Below are positions 23,652 through 35,014 of a stretch of DNA of 64,000 nt, piece after piece. The DNA lies in the NCBI GenBank assembly GCA_949357655.1, contig CASHTG010000004.1, forward strand, positions 558,001-622,000, in the 5' to 3' direction. How positions within the stretch are numbered: the first letter of the stretch is position 1; every line of letters starts with the position of its first letter. This DNA comes from Parascedosporium putredinis (taxonomy: Eukaryota; Ascomycota; Sordariomycetes; Microascales; Microascaceae). A model generated the notes under the pieces. The model had not been told where the DNA came from and made no database searches. It saw only the letters and a program-made list of their open reading frames with translations. The translations under genes and the position numbers were made by a program.

Positions 23652-24693
23652 CTAACTCCGAATCCCCCGAATCTCCACATGCACACCACCGCCCTCCGGC
23701 GCCTCCGACTGCAGCACAACCTCCTGGCAGTCCTCCCTCCCAACACCGTTCGCAAACTGCACGACGACAAAATCAACCTTGTCCTCGGCCCGGCCCAAGA
23801 CAACCATGGGCGCGTGCCAGGTCCCCGCGCCGTACGTGACAGCCTGGTCGCCGGACGCGACGAAGGCGCGCAACCTCCTCAGGTCGGGGAGGCCGGGGCC
23901 GGGCAGACCCCGGCCGCGCGGGGTGGGCATGGCGGGGTAGTCTGGGGTGTTGGAGATGGTGGGGGCGACGATGACGAGGTAGGCGGCCCTGCGGCGCGGA
24001 GAGGAGAGGGGGATAAACGTCTGGCTGGTGTAGGGGTGCCTCTCCAGGATGGTGACGGGGAACTGGTGGGCGCGCGCATCTGCGAGGGACAGGGCGCGGG
24101 GCTGGTGCGGCGAGGGAGGAGTAGGGGCGGGCGGTGGGGAGGCCAGCTCCTCGATGAGGGACTGGTCGTCGTCGGAGGGGATGTCCTCGGCGCGCACGTC
24201 CTCGTGCAGCACGCCGGGGAGTCGACGGTCTGGGTCTGCGCGTCGATGCTCACGGGCCTCTCCCGTCCTCGTTCCCCTGCTACTTGCCGCCTCCTGTTAG
24301 CCCTCTTAGTCGTCGTCGTCGTCGTCGTCCTTGTGGCCAAGCCGCCCTCGTAAACGCCATCCCCGTCGTCCCTGGCGTCAGGGGCGGAGACGGGGTGCAG
24401 GGGCCTAGATCGACAGACAAACATGTTGATGACCATCTCGGCGGGCACGGCGCTGGGGGCCTGGGCGTAGAGGTTCCGGGGGCGGGAGACGTGCTGGTAC
24501 TTGATGGCGGTGCCCTGGTTCGCCGAGACGGCGTCAAAGGGGAGCTGGGAGAGCACCGAGGACCCGGCGACGGGGGCAGGAGCTGGCTCCGGGGGTTCTC
24601 AATCACATCGCCAAAGGGGGCAAAGGCGGATGCGGTCAGCGGCTGGGCGGGCACGGTGAGGGAAAATCGCCCGATGGAGACCTGGAGCGTCAT
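23652..24693 (-). CDS. DAL3: Ureidoglycolate lyase (ureidoglycolate hydrolase family)
   Basis: Converts ureidoglycolate to glyoxylate and urea, the last step of allantoin use as a nitrogen source. One exon on the minus strand, starting MTLQVSIGRFSLTVPAQPLT. Family features: the opening ASAFAPFGDVIENP, then AIKYQHVSRPRNLY, the core ILERHPYTSQTFIPL, and the C-terminal block YGAGTWHAPMVVLG followed by VDFVVVQFANG and EDCQEV. A Thr-rich run (24310-24330) and a basic, low-complexity linker make it longer than the usual family member. Two breaks: G5 at 24572-24576 and G4 at 24216-24219. One base added at each gives exactly 348 codons. An upstream in-frame ATG exists, but the chosen start matches the family. 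No other allantoin-pathway gene lies in the window. Confidence 0.88.
24310..24330. repeat. Trinucleotide microsatellite (TCG/CGA)
   Basis: Seven near-perfect TCG units inside the ureidoglycolate lyase gene. Read on the coding strand they give a run of threonines (ACG/ACA-type codons) in a linker between two conserved blocks. Confidence 0.85.
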
Positions 24694-27600
24694 GACGATT
24701 GAAAGGGTGGGGGAGATAAGAGGACGGTTTAGGTGGGGGCCAACGAAGAAACCGAAGCGCGGGCTGTTGCGCCCGTTGAACGGCGGTCGGCTCAAGAGAG
24801 AGAGAGAGGGAGAGAGATGGGATGAAAGAATTGAAAACGAGGAGCAAAAGGGCTAGATGGTGACGGCTCCCTGTTTCCGAGCGGTGAGCACGGGGCGACA
24901 ATTGGGGGTTGATCGCGTTTGATGCGCCTCGGATCAATTGTGGCTGTTCTGGCAAGCTTGGGCGATGGCTTGGATTGACGCCGGCAAGCGATGGGAATTT
25001 TTCAGATGATGTTTTTTTGTTTTGCGTGACACTTGCCTCCTTGCGTTGTCGATGTTTTGGCGATTTACCCAGCGATGGATAGGGGTTCCTGGTCGAAATC
25101 CTGGGGTTTTTGCCTCTAGGCACGACTTGATCAGACTATGCGCTTTGAAACAGTTCGTTGGGGTGAATCTGTTTTTCTTTTTCCTCTTCTCTCAAGCTTG
25201 GCCCATCTGTTGTCACAGGCGGATGTTGATCGGGCGAGGTGCAAAGTCTTGAAGTTTTTGTTGCAGATTTGCGGTTCGTTGGACGTCGGACACGCAAGAA
25301 GCGTCGCCCACGCTCACGCAAGCAGACAGCACAGCGCACTCGAATTGATCAATCCATCAATCCCGAGGTTCCACAATTGGGTTGTGGTCCACCCCGGCCC
25401 AACTAATCCGTATTCAGCAGAAGGGCGAAACTGGGAAGCCATATCCGATCCAACAAGTCCCTTTTCCAATTGATCAATTTTTGCACGCGGGGACGAAACA
25501 GCAGCATGTGAATGGCTCGCTGCGATAAGAGCATCGAACTTGGAGCGAGGCAACGCGAGTTTTTAGCTACGCTAGATAAGAGATTTTGGGTCGTTTTTAT
25601 TTCGTGAGAAATATAATTAAATTTTATAAGTGAAATTGATTCTTTAAGCTTCATCACGGTGCTATATCCATCCATTTTTTGTGCTTGTGATATTTACAGA
25701 TTCAAAGAGTACTGGAGAAAACAAAAAGGTGTCCCAGTCTCTGATTTCCACCATCTCTCTTTAGGTATCATCCAAGCAAAATCCTCAATTGACGTATCCA
25801 ACGTCAATAGGATGCCGTGCATCCGATAACCCCAAAAATAACATATCGATGAAGCCTTGGAAAAATCGACATCATGCGCCCAAACCTGCCCAATGCTCCA
25901 TCGATCGATGCTCACCCGCCGACGTGGCTGATTCTGCGAGCACAGAAGATCCGCAAATAGCCAGCGCTCTCCACAACTGCAACCACCACCCTTGTCTTGC
26001 TTGCCCCCTCCTTCCCTGGCCACTGCCGCTGTCAATGCCATTTCACGTTCCCACTGTAACCTAGATCCGCGAGGTGGCTAAATCAGCTGCAGTTGGGCAT
26101 GACGGGGAAAAAGGTGGTCAAACAACTAAGCGCATGTGCTGTGTCCGTCGCCCTGATGATGGCGGCGGTGAGGCCACGAGCACAAGGAGCACGAGGTGGG
26201 ATGAGGTGGGGAACTGCGGTGCACTGCAAGACCAAAATCGAGCCGGCGCAGAGCAGCATCGGGCGACAACACGGCGACGGGAATTCTCACTCCCATCGGT
26301 CCAGACATCCATCGTATTCTCCTACACTGTTGTCTCTCGTGTCGGCATTATCCTAAAAGGTGAAGAGAGGGGTCAAAAAACAAAGGGGTGCCCCATTGAT
26401 CGTTAAACCACCCGAGAGGTCGTTCGTCCACATTCGTGAGGAAAGAGAGGAGCCGATGCAAGACAACATTGAAATGACCGGACCGCCGGCTTCGGACGGA
26501 CCGGCGATGTAACGGGCAGGCCAACGCAAATGGCGGAGCGGCAGCTAGAGAGCACGTCCCCGTCCACCTACCAGCGTCAATGTCCCCATCGCCTTGAAGC
26601 TTCCGCATTTTCGCCCGGGAACGGGCCGAGAATACAATTGGACCTAGTTGCCTAATGCTACGAAATAGTTCCTCACCAGGGCGCGAGAGCTCGGGGCACC
26701 ACATATTATCGGTCTCGTCCAGTCCTGGCACCGATAATGCTTGGAGACGTCGAGATCATCCAGCTATACCTCAGTAGACCAGCGGAGGCGAGTTTCTATG
26801 ACCGCTTGGTGACTCAATTTGACTGCCAGTTATGCCAGGGCTTTGTCCGGATTCGCGGTCCTCAAGTGAAGCAAAAGCAGGCCGCAAACCACAGGCCACG
26901 AGGACTTTGAAGCAAGCGTTGATAAAACCTATGGTCGAGTGCGTCTCAGCGTTCATTCTATCCCCACCAACCGCCTGCTCACTCAGGCACGGACGGATGG
27001 ATCCATTGCGATGCGAGAACATCAATGCCAAGTCTGTCAAAGGCCAAAGACATGCCCTTTTCCCTTTTGCTGATCCCAAATTCCCGTGATCCAATGCAAC
27101 AGCAAACACAGCACACGCATACGCCGGCGCAGCGGGAACTGAACTCTACCTTGCAGGAACCGGCCCCGAACTTCTGTTCAAACCCCATTCACTATCTCCC
27201 CAGCGATCTGATTCCCTTCCTCCCCTTTTTCGCGGCGCATTTGTGTGGCGGCCCTTGCACCATTTGCCGTTGCGTCGGCATGCCCCGTGCGCCCCCGATT
27301 CCCCTGCCGCTTTCTCGAAGTCGCGGATCTCCGACTTGTTCGCAGACGGAAATGCGAGGGCGCGCCCATTAATGATCGCCAGGATGGAAAAGTTGCCGCG
27401 CCGAGACAATGGCCAGTTTATGGGACGAATTTTGTTCGACGAGTTGCTTTTATCCCCGAGCAAGAGGCGTTGCTTCATCCTGGACGTGGATCGGGAACCA
27501 AGCCTCGGGCAGTGGTGGTTCGGATAACGGTTGGCATTGGAAGAATCGATGAGATCAGATGGGTTTTCTCTAATGCGAGCGTGGATGACCCAATTGATCC

Positions 27601-28616
27601 CCCAAGTCCCCTTTTTATCAAGGACGTCGTTATACTCTTGGAGTATTATTAGGGGTGTCGAGATAGAGGGACGCGAGCGAGGCCATACAATGAAGAAAAT
27701 TGGACGAGAAAAAAAGGAGGAAGAAGGACAGCTGAGAAAGAGAAAGTTTGTCAAATCAAATATTCAACTTCTTCAAGTCGAGTTCGTGATCTCTCGTCAC
27801 CTTTCTCCCCCACACCCACCGCGTGGATTCCCCCTTCCCAGCCGCTTTCCCTGCTTCCCGCTCCACGTACATACATCTTCCCGTCCAGTTCGTTGGCGGC
27901 GTTCATCCGACGAGTCGATCACCTTCCAAAACATTTTTGCCTTTTTACCAGCCCGGCTTTTTGTCCCACCAAAACGTCTCCAAGTTCTCGTCATTGCCCG
28001 TGTTTGGCGTCTCATATCCTTCTCCGTCTCGTTCTTTTCTTCTTCTTTTCTTCCACGGGCCCCACCTTCAGCTCAAGCGGTGTTGGCTTTCTCCCGGCTC
28101 GGCAAGCTCGGCGCTGTTCTTCCCGCTACCGCCCGCCATCGCCATCGTTGAGAGGGGATGCTATATACATGGGAGGGATCTCGTTCGACCTTGAACACCC
28201 CGCCTCGTCTCTCCCCTTCGGTTTGCCTTTCTTGAGCTTCCTTGGGACTCAACCCGCGATTGTTTTCTTGGCTTCCTCTCGCTTCTAGTCACTCCTTTGT
28301 CCCCTTCTCCAGGTTTTACTTCACTCATTTCCCCAGGAGGCAAACACTCGCTTACCGATATCCCGGTTCCTTTCCCTCGTTCTATCACCTCGTGTTTCTC
28401 CCATCCAGTCTCGAACTTGCCCTCGTTTCATTCGTGACCACCTCCGAAGAAACAAGATTGCAACAGTCACCAACAAGAAAGAAAACTCGCAAAGAGTACA
28501 TCACCAACCAAGGGCACCGCGCACCGTGAACTAGCGTCCAGCCCGCCAAGCCTTTGTCTTCTCGGTAAAAGAGCAGCAGAGTATACGCACACATCCTACA
28601 CCCAACCCGACACACC
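24694..28616. other. Intergenic region, 3.9 kb, including a long leader for the next gene
   Basis: Overlapping short open frames on both strands have no domain I recognise. The stretch 25560-25700 is AT-rich. From about 27780 to 28616 the plus strand is strongly pyrimidine-rich and leads into the ATG at 28617, as expected for a promoter and long 5' leader. Confidence 0.4.
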
Positions 28617-29257
28617 ATGTTACTCCCCAGGATATCATCTCCCCTGCTCCCCAGGCAGGAAGCCTCCCCTCCTACGAATCAGCAACCTACTCTCATCCGC
28701 ACCGGTACCCTCTCCCTCCCCGTCATCATCGTCATCGCCGTCCTCGCCGTAGCCGCCTTCTTCATCGCCGTGCTCACCACCTACTGCGTCCTCACCAAGC
28801 GCTGGGCCACCAAGCGCCACGACCTAGAGCCGCCGCTGCCACCCGCAAACTGTCTTCCTCCTCCTCTTCTTCTTCCTCTGCCTCCTCCGCCCCCTCCCTC
28901 ACCTCCTCGCCTATGCGTACGCGCGTCACGCAAACGGAAATCAAGCCAGCCGACGCCGTTGCTGCCGCCAAAGAGCCGAGCTTGAGACTCAAGTCCAAGG
29001 CGCGGCGCGCCCGAAAACTCCGCACCCTTGTATTTCAGCAGCACGAGCCGGGTGAACACGGCTACTTTGCGCCTTTGTATCTCCCCGACGAGCACCCTGC
29101 GCGAGAAAGCCGCCGGCGGATGGACGCTGACAGGCTCGCGGATGTAAAGAGGTATGTCCTTGAGGTGTACGATCCGGCCGTGTTGGACAGGGAAGAGATT
29201 AAGCCGCCGGCGGGTGCCAAGTTGAGGTCTTTTCGTGAGAAGGAGACAAGACCGTGA
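28617..29257 (+). CDS. Small single-pass membrane protein, family unknown
   Basis: Starts MLLPRISSPLLPRQEASPPT. One strong membrane segment lies at about residues 33-62 (SLPVIIVIAVLAVAAFFIAV), followed by a basic stop-transfer stretch (KRWATKRHDLE), so the long C-terminal part is probably cytoplasmic. That part has a Ser-rich tract, a basic patch (RLKSKARRARKL), and a charged tail ending FREKETRP. A frame break near 28835, just before the Ser tract, needs one added base; the gene is then exactly 214 codons. I do not recognise the family. The form resembles short fungal signalling or cell-surface sensor-like proteins, but it lacks an extracellular domain. The long pyrimidine-rich leader supports it being expressed. 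Confidence 0.6.
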
Positions 29258-30224
29258 TGAGCTTGTATGCTCTTCTCATTTCTTTTTCTTGTTCTCGCCA
29301 CGTCGGCCAAAGCATGACTTTTCTTTTCTTGGCATCTTCTACCTAGACATTTTCCTTAATATTGGATATTAATGCTTTTCTGTATCTTTCTTGAGCAAAA
29401 GGCGTTGGGGTGCGACATGGTTTGGTTCCCAATTTCAAGGGAGCGGGCGGGCTAGACAATAGACATCAATAGAGCGTGTGGATTATATTTGCAATCATTC
29501 ATGTTCGGTTCAATGTTAACAATTGATGCTTTTCCACTGTTCCTTGCGAGATCAAAATCCCACCAGCGGGACATTACTGCACATATCACGAGTTCTTGTC
29601 AGGCTTCGCAGGCGAAACAAAAACCCGTGGCATCAAGTCACCGAGCGTGCCAACCTCCAACAATTCGTCAATGCCCTAGTCATCAATTGAGACAAGAAAG
29701 ACAGAGTCCCATAGTAGGATTACCTCCACGAGGAGGCCTGTATGCCTACGAGCCTGGTGGTGTTGTCTCCCCCTTCCACAGCACAGACTTGTAGTGAGTA
29801 CCAACATCATTAGATGGAAGGATTGTGTTTACAGCCGAGCTGGAGCACTAGATATGTCCTATCCCCTGAGCCCCTGTACTTCTCGAGGTACATGTAAATA
29901 CCTGGTATTAGTAGATTTTCCGTGACTATCAAGTGAAATTCTGATAAAAACTAACAAAAAGGCTCGATATGAGGCACGCGACTACCTCTTCTGTTGAAGT
30001 AACCTAACAATAGCTTTATTCCTAGCCATATCGCTGGCTAGCTAAGGGAAGGAGAGCAGGGGGCGAGGACGTAGCGAGCCTACATGTACAGCCATATACC
30101 GCTAATAAGAGCGGGCCTACGACGGGACGAGAGCGTATAGAGGGCGCCGCGGACGCGGGCAGTAGACGAGGAATTGGGGCTTTGGCACCTATGAGGGGTT
30201 CGTGAAATGAGGAAGGACTATATA
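29258..30224. other. Convergent intergenic region, no gene seen
   Basis: Lies between the 3' end of the small membrane-protein gene and the 3' end of the NLR gene. Only short frames are present. Confidence 0.55.
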
Positions 30225-33200
30225 CTATAAATAAAGATAGTGAAATAGTGTAAGGATAATAATAATAGTAATAGCGATAGCTTTACCCCGATTCCTAGCT
30301 GCATGTAATCGCGGTATCCGGCCGTCCGTATCGTTCAAACCAACCTTACTCCCATTCATATCTGCATATGATAGCTGTGTCAGGCCGCTCACATCCTTAG
30401 ACTTGACATCGACCTTAGCCGTAGCGATCAGGAGCTGAACGATGGCCTCACCCCTCCTCCCAGCTGCATACGATAATGGTGTCCGGCCATCATTATCCTT
30501 AGAGTTGATGTCAACTTTGGCCGTTGCCATAAGGAGCTTAACGATAGCTTCATACCCATTCCCAGCTGCATATGATAGCGGTGTCCGGCCGTTTGCATCC
30601 TTGGAGTCAAAATCGACCTTGGCCGTAGCGATCAGAAGCTGAACGATGGCTTCACTCCTCCTCTCAGCTGCATACGATAATGGCGTCCGGCCGCCCACAT
30701 CCTTGGAATCAACATCGACCTTGTCCATAGAGAGGAGGAGCCTGACAGTAGCTTCTTTCCCATTCCCAGCTGCATACGATAATGGTGTCCGGCCTTCATT
30801 ATCCTTAGAGTTTATGTCGACCTTAGCTGTCTCTATCAGGAGCTTAGTGACAGCTTGATGTCCATAACTAGTTGCATATGATAGCGGTGTCTTGCCTTCT
30901 TCATCCCTGGAGTCAATGTCGACCTTCGCCGTAGCGATAAGTAACCTAAGTTCTGCTTCACGCCCATCTATAGCTCCCCAACATAGCGGTGTCTTGCCGG
31001 TATCATCCTTAGAGTTGATGTCAACTTTGGCCGTTGCCATAAGGAGCTTAACGAGAGCTTCATACCCATTCCCAGCTGCGTATGATAGCGGTGTCCGGCC
31101 GATTGCATCCTTGGAGTCAACATCGACATTCGCCGTAGCGATAAGTAACTTAAGTGTTGATTCACGCCCATCTAAAGCTGCCCAACATAGCGGTGACTTG
31201 CCGGTATCATCTTTAGAGTTGACGTCAACTCTGGCCGTCGCCAGAAGGAGCTTAACGGTAGCTCCATGCCTACTCCTAGCTGCATATGACAGCGGTGTTC
31301 GGCCGTATATGTCCTTGGACTCGATATCGACTTTGGCCATAGCGATAAGGAGCCTAACTACCCCCTCCTTCCATGTTCAGCTGCATACGATAGCGGCGTC
31401 CGGCCTTCGACATCCTTGGAGTCAACATTGACCCTGCCCGTCGCGATAAGGATCTTAACGATAGCTTCGTGCCCCATCTTAGCTGCATTTGATAGCGGTG
31501 TCTGGCCACTTGCATCCTTAGCGTCGACATCTACCTGGGCTATAGCGATAAGTATCTTAACGATAGCTTCGTTCCCATCCAAAGCTGCAAAAATAGCGGT
31601 GTCCGGCCGCCAAAACTGGATATGCCTAGTTGGTGCTCTACATCCCTAGAGTTGACATCGACCTTGGACGTAGCGATAAGGAGTTTGATGATAGCTTCAT
31701 GCCCATAGTGAGCTGCAAACGAGAGCGGTGTCTGGCCTTCACTATCCTTGGATTCGACATCAACCTCGGTTTTAGCAATAAGGAGCTTGACGACGGCTTC
31801 GCGCCCCTTCTTGGCTGCATGTGATAGCGGTGTAAGGCCATTTATATCCTTGAGTTGACATCGACCTTAGCCATGGCGATCAGAAGCTTAACGACGTCTT
31901 CATGACCCTCCATGGCTGCGTATGACAGTGGGGTTTGGCCGTTTCCACCCTTGGAGTTGACATCAGCTGTCCAGTTAAACAGGCGACGGATTGTACCTGG
32001 CATCTTGCCCCGCAGACCAGACCGACCATCTATCAACGCTTTCGTGGTTGTCGAGAAGCCCTTGCCCGCAGCCCAAGAGAGTGCTGATCGACCATATGCA
32101 GCATCCCTACAATTGATACCGGTATCATCTACGCGCAAGAGATACCTTACTACCGCAGTAAGGCCCAAGTAAGATGCGATCATAAGGGATGAAAGGTCGC
32201 TGGGCATCTCCATGTTTGAATATGTGGTGACCCAATAGATCCTAAACCACAGGAAGAAATATTTCGAATGCGGATTGCACAATCTCAGTATCGCTTCCTG
32301 ATCAACTGGAAATGTATCAGTCTGCACATTCCGGGAATGCATCGCCCAGTTTTGAGCAGAGTAGCTTAGGAATGTATGACTCTTGGCAAATTTCCTCAGC
32401 TCATCCATTATCTCAAATTGAGCTCGCTCAAGCTCTGTGTCCTCAAAATCGGAGAATAGTAGGTGTTGGACACAGATCTCGGCGAGGATGAGATGAGACT
32501 CGTGCGGGTGAAATGCATGCTTCCATTTCAGACGTCCAAGGACTGGTTGTGTGGTGAGTGCTTGGAGACCTGGTACGAGAAACTCTTTGGCGGTTTGGTG
32601 GACCAAATATATCTTCTTGTCGACAACTATTACGAAAAAGCCGCAGGTCTGTCGTATAAAATCACGGACCCCGTGCTCTCGCATGAGATGGTTTTCGAGT
32701 CCACTATATGACTGATATGGCTTTTGAATCGCCAGAGCAAGATCCATCTCTTCTAGAGTTAGAGGTCGTGTCGCCCCAACAATGATATGTAAGATTTTTT
32801 CACGTCCGCGTCGAACCCGCACCGAGAGAGGATCTTATTATATGCCTCATCAACTGATTTAGGGATATGCGAAATTGCCTCTGATATCTTGGCTGGGGTG
32901 ATACCGCAGCCAAGTTCGCTATCCACCAAATCTAGCGTGAGGTGTACCCAAATGTACGTTCGATTTGGAATCCTTTTAAGGCCCTGTGATAGGAGACTCT
33001 GTGCATGACTTGTAAGTTTAAGCTCCTCTGTTAGTTCTTTAACTCTATGATCGATGAAGAAACCAATTTCTCTAGATATCATGTCCCTCTCGTCATCGCT
33101 CTCGCCTTGTAGATGAATGACCCGATTTTTCTTATCCTGAGCGGGGAGACCTCTCCGGATATTCCGATATGGCCGACTCGTTATGAGGACTTTCAACCTA

Positions 33201-35014
33201 GTGTGGCGATCGGCTTCTCCAGTTTTATAAAAACTGCTAAGAGCACTCTCTAGGTGAGGCCGTTCATTTTCATTGCATTCATCGAGCGCATCGAAGACAC
33301 AAATGATTTCGCCGGCATTTTCATTTTCAGCAACAGTGACGAGAATATCCCATAGCTCGGAAAATGAAGTGGTAGAATCTTTACTGGATTCAAATTGATC
33401 TAGAACCTTGTTCGAGAAAAGGTCGCGTCTTTTGGTAAGTAGCTGATGCAGGATGCAGCACAAAGCATCCTTGATGCTCCTCTGCTTTTCAAAGTCGTCT
33501 TTGAAAAAGAAGTAGCACACTGTTGCCTCGGGAGAGGTAGCGGCAAGGATCTCGTTTATCAGGTACCTTGCCAGGACAGACTTGCCACAGCCGGGATCGG
33601 CAGACACCCAGAGCATGCTCGAAGATAGGCTACGTTGCCATTCGTGGAATGATGGGTGAGATACGAACCACTCGCATGTACCTGGGACGCGATCGGGATT
33701 TCTCTCTTTTGCCTCTTTGTATTCCATAGTTTTAAGTTTTTGGAGAAACTTTTTCTTTTCGGCTATTCTCTTCTCTACTTGGTTTTGACCTTCACGTGAA
33801 ATTTGATTAACCCTGCTCTTGGATGCCTGCGTGCTAGTTTCTCCTACCGTAGATGTTGATATGACCACTTCCGCTATGGACGATCCCGCCGGACTCAACA
33901 TTGTTGAACCTCGTTTCGTTCCTGGGTGCGGAGCTTTCAAAGCCCTCTCGACTACCTCCCCAAGACCGGGACTCAACATTGTTGAACCTCGTTTCGTTCC
34001 TGGGTGCAGAGCTTTTAAAGCCCTCTCGACTACCTCCCCAAGACCGGGACTCATCTCTCTTCTCAGCTGGCAAAATTAGTAGTAGCTCCTTTGCATAAGC
34101 AGCTGCTGTTGCTGCGGCGTATTTCTGCCACTTCTTATTCTTATGAGAATCCGCGTAGTCACAGATCCCCGGATGACCAAGGCCTGATAGTCTCCCATCA
34201 CACCCGCAGATTCCATCTCGAAGCAAAGAATCTCGTGGCTTTGGTGAAGCTCATCCCGCTTTGTGCTTGAGATGACAAGTGCATTAGTTGAACCAATGAC
34301 TCCATAATGGATATGAGGCAAGTCCGTTTCTCGCAGAGCTTTGGCGCCACGATGATACCGTTTCTTCGATTCTGTTAGTTCGCACAGACCTTTGCAGGGG
34401 CGCTTCTTGTCGAGGTGGGGGTAGTTGGCCGGGAATAGATAGTCTTCCTCGCTCCCAGGGTCATTATATTCCAGGGATTGCTGTTGAGTGAGAGCATTGT
34501 GGAGGCTGCGTAGTATCTCGGGGATTATGGTTCCCGGCCTTCGCATATGTTTAGATTCAAGATTGTTTACCGCACTTAATAGAGCATTAGATGGGTGGAG
34601 CGTATGTCCGCTAGGGGTCAAGCAGTTGTTTTCCCCTTCCCAGGCACCAAACTCGTAGTGCGCTACTCCGCCTTCAGTTCCTTGCGGGCGGCTCACAACA
34701 ACATCTCCCAGCACAATTTGCCGCGCATCCTGACCATAGGAAGGCACGCCTCCGGCTATGCCGACGACAAGAATGTGCTTGATATTCGGGAATGAAGTAG
34801 TCAGGAGAGTGACGGTAGTCGTGGCTGGACCGGTGCCAATTCTCGGGCAAACAATCATAGCAACCCAGTGATTGCCTATTCTCCCGACATGATAAGTAAG
34901 ATTCCCTTTCTCCACTTCTCTGTGGCTTTCTAGCATCGCGATGGCAGGGGTAAGTTCCAGTGCCAGTGGAGCGATCCACCCAACAGTGACGTCTGTTTCG
35001 TTGAAAGAATCCAT
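30225..35014 (-). CDS. Fungal NOD-like receptor: nucleoside phosphorylase-like domain, NACHT, ankyrin repeats
   Basis: About 1,600 codons on the minus strand, start at 35014. N-terminal domain (about residues 1-290) is a PNP/UDP phosphorylase-like effector: VTVGWIAPLALELTPAIAML, VVGIAGGVPSYG, then CFEMESAGVMGDY and ICDYADSHKNKKWQKYAA. A linker with a 26-residue duplication follows. The NACHT domain has TCEWFVSHPSFHEW, Walker A ADPGCGKSVLARYL, Walker B CVFDALDECNE and the sensor-like VLITSRPYRN. After a helical region come about 16 ankyrin repeats of 34 residues. Such proteins work in fungal non-self recognition and regulated cell death. Breaks: C4 at 34167-34170, the linker (33834-34050, unresolved), T6 at 32795-32800, about 31850, A5 at 31589-31593 and C5 at 31361-31365. 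One added base repairs each except the linker, which needs a further shift. An early-stopped allele cannot be excluded without read data. Confidence 0.9.
30300..31980 (-). repeat. Ankyrin repeat array, 102-bp period
   Basis: The consensus unit VDxxSKDxxGRTPLSYAA followed by xxxxEAxVKLLxATAK recurs every 34 residues. The best block (30225-31340) has nine clean repeats and two decayed ones at the 3' end of the gene. At least five more lie upstream, interrupted by frame breaks and one short insertion near 31620. Repeats 2 and 4 share a different subtype (PLCW, DGRE), which points to block duplication. Confidence 0.93.
33891..34046 (-). repeat. Direct repeat, two copies of 78 bp, in the NLR linker
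   Basis: GGACTCAACATTGTTGAACC starts at 33891 and again at 33969, with the next partial start at 34047, so the period is exactly 78 bases. The two copies differ at only about two positions, both transitions. Each encodes 26 residues; two reading frames stay open across both copies. Confidence 0.95.

Noticed and set aside
27146..27754. 202-codon minus-strand frame and overlapping plus-strand frames
   Set aside because: Several frames on both strands are open over the same bases, none with a domain or good intron sites; most likely chance.
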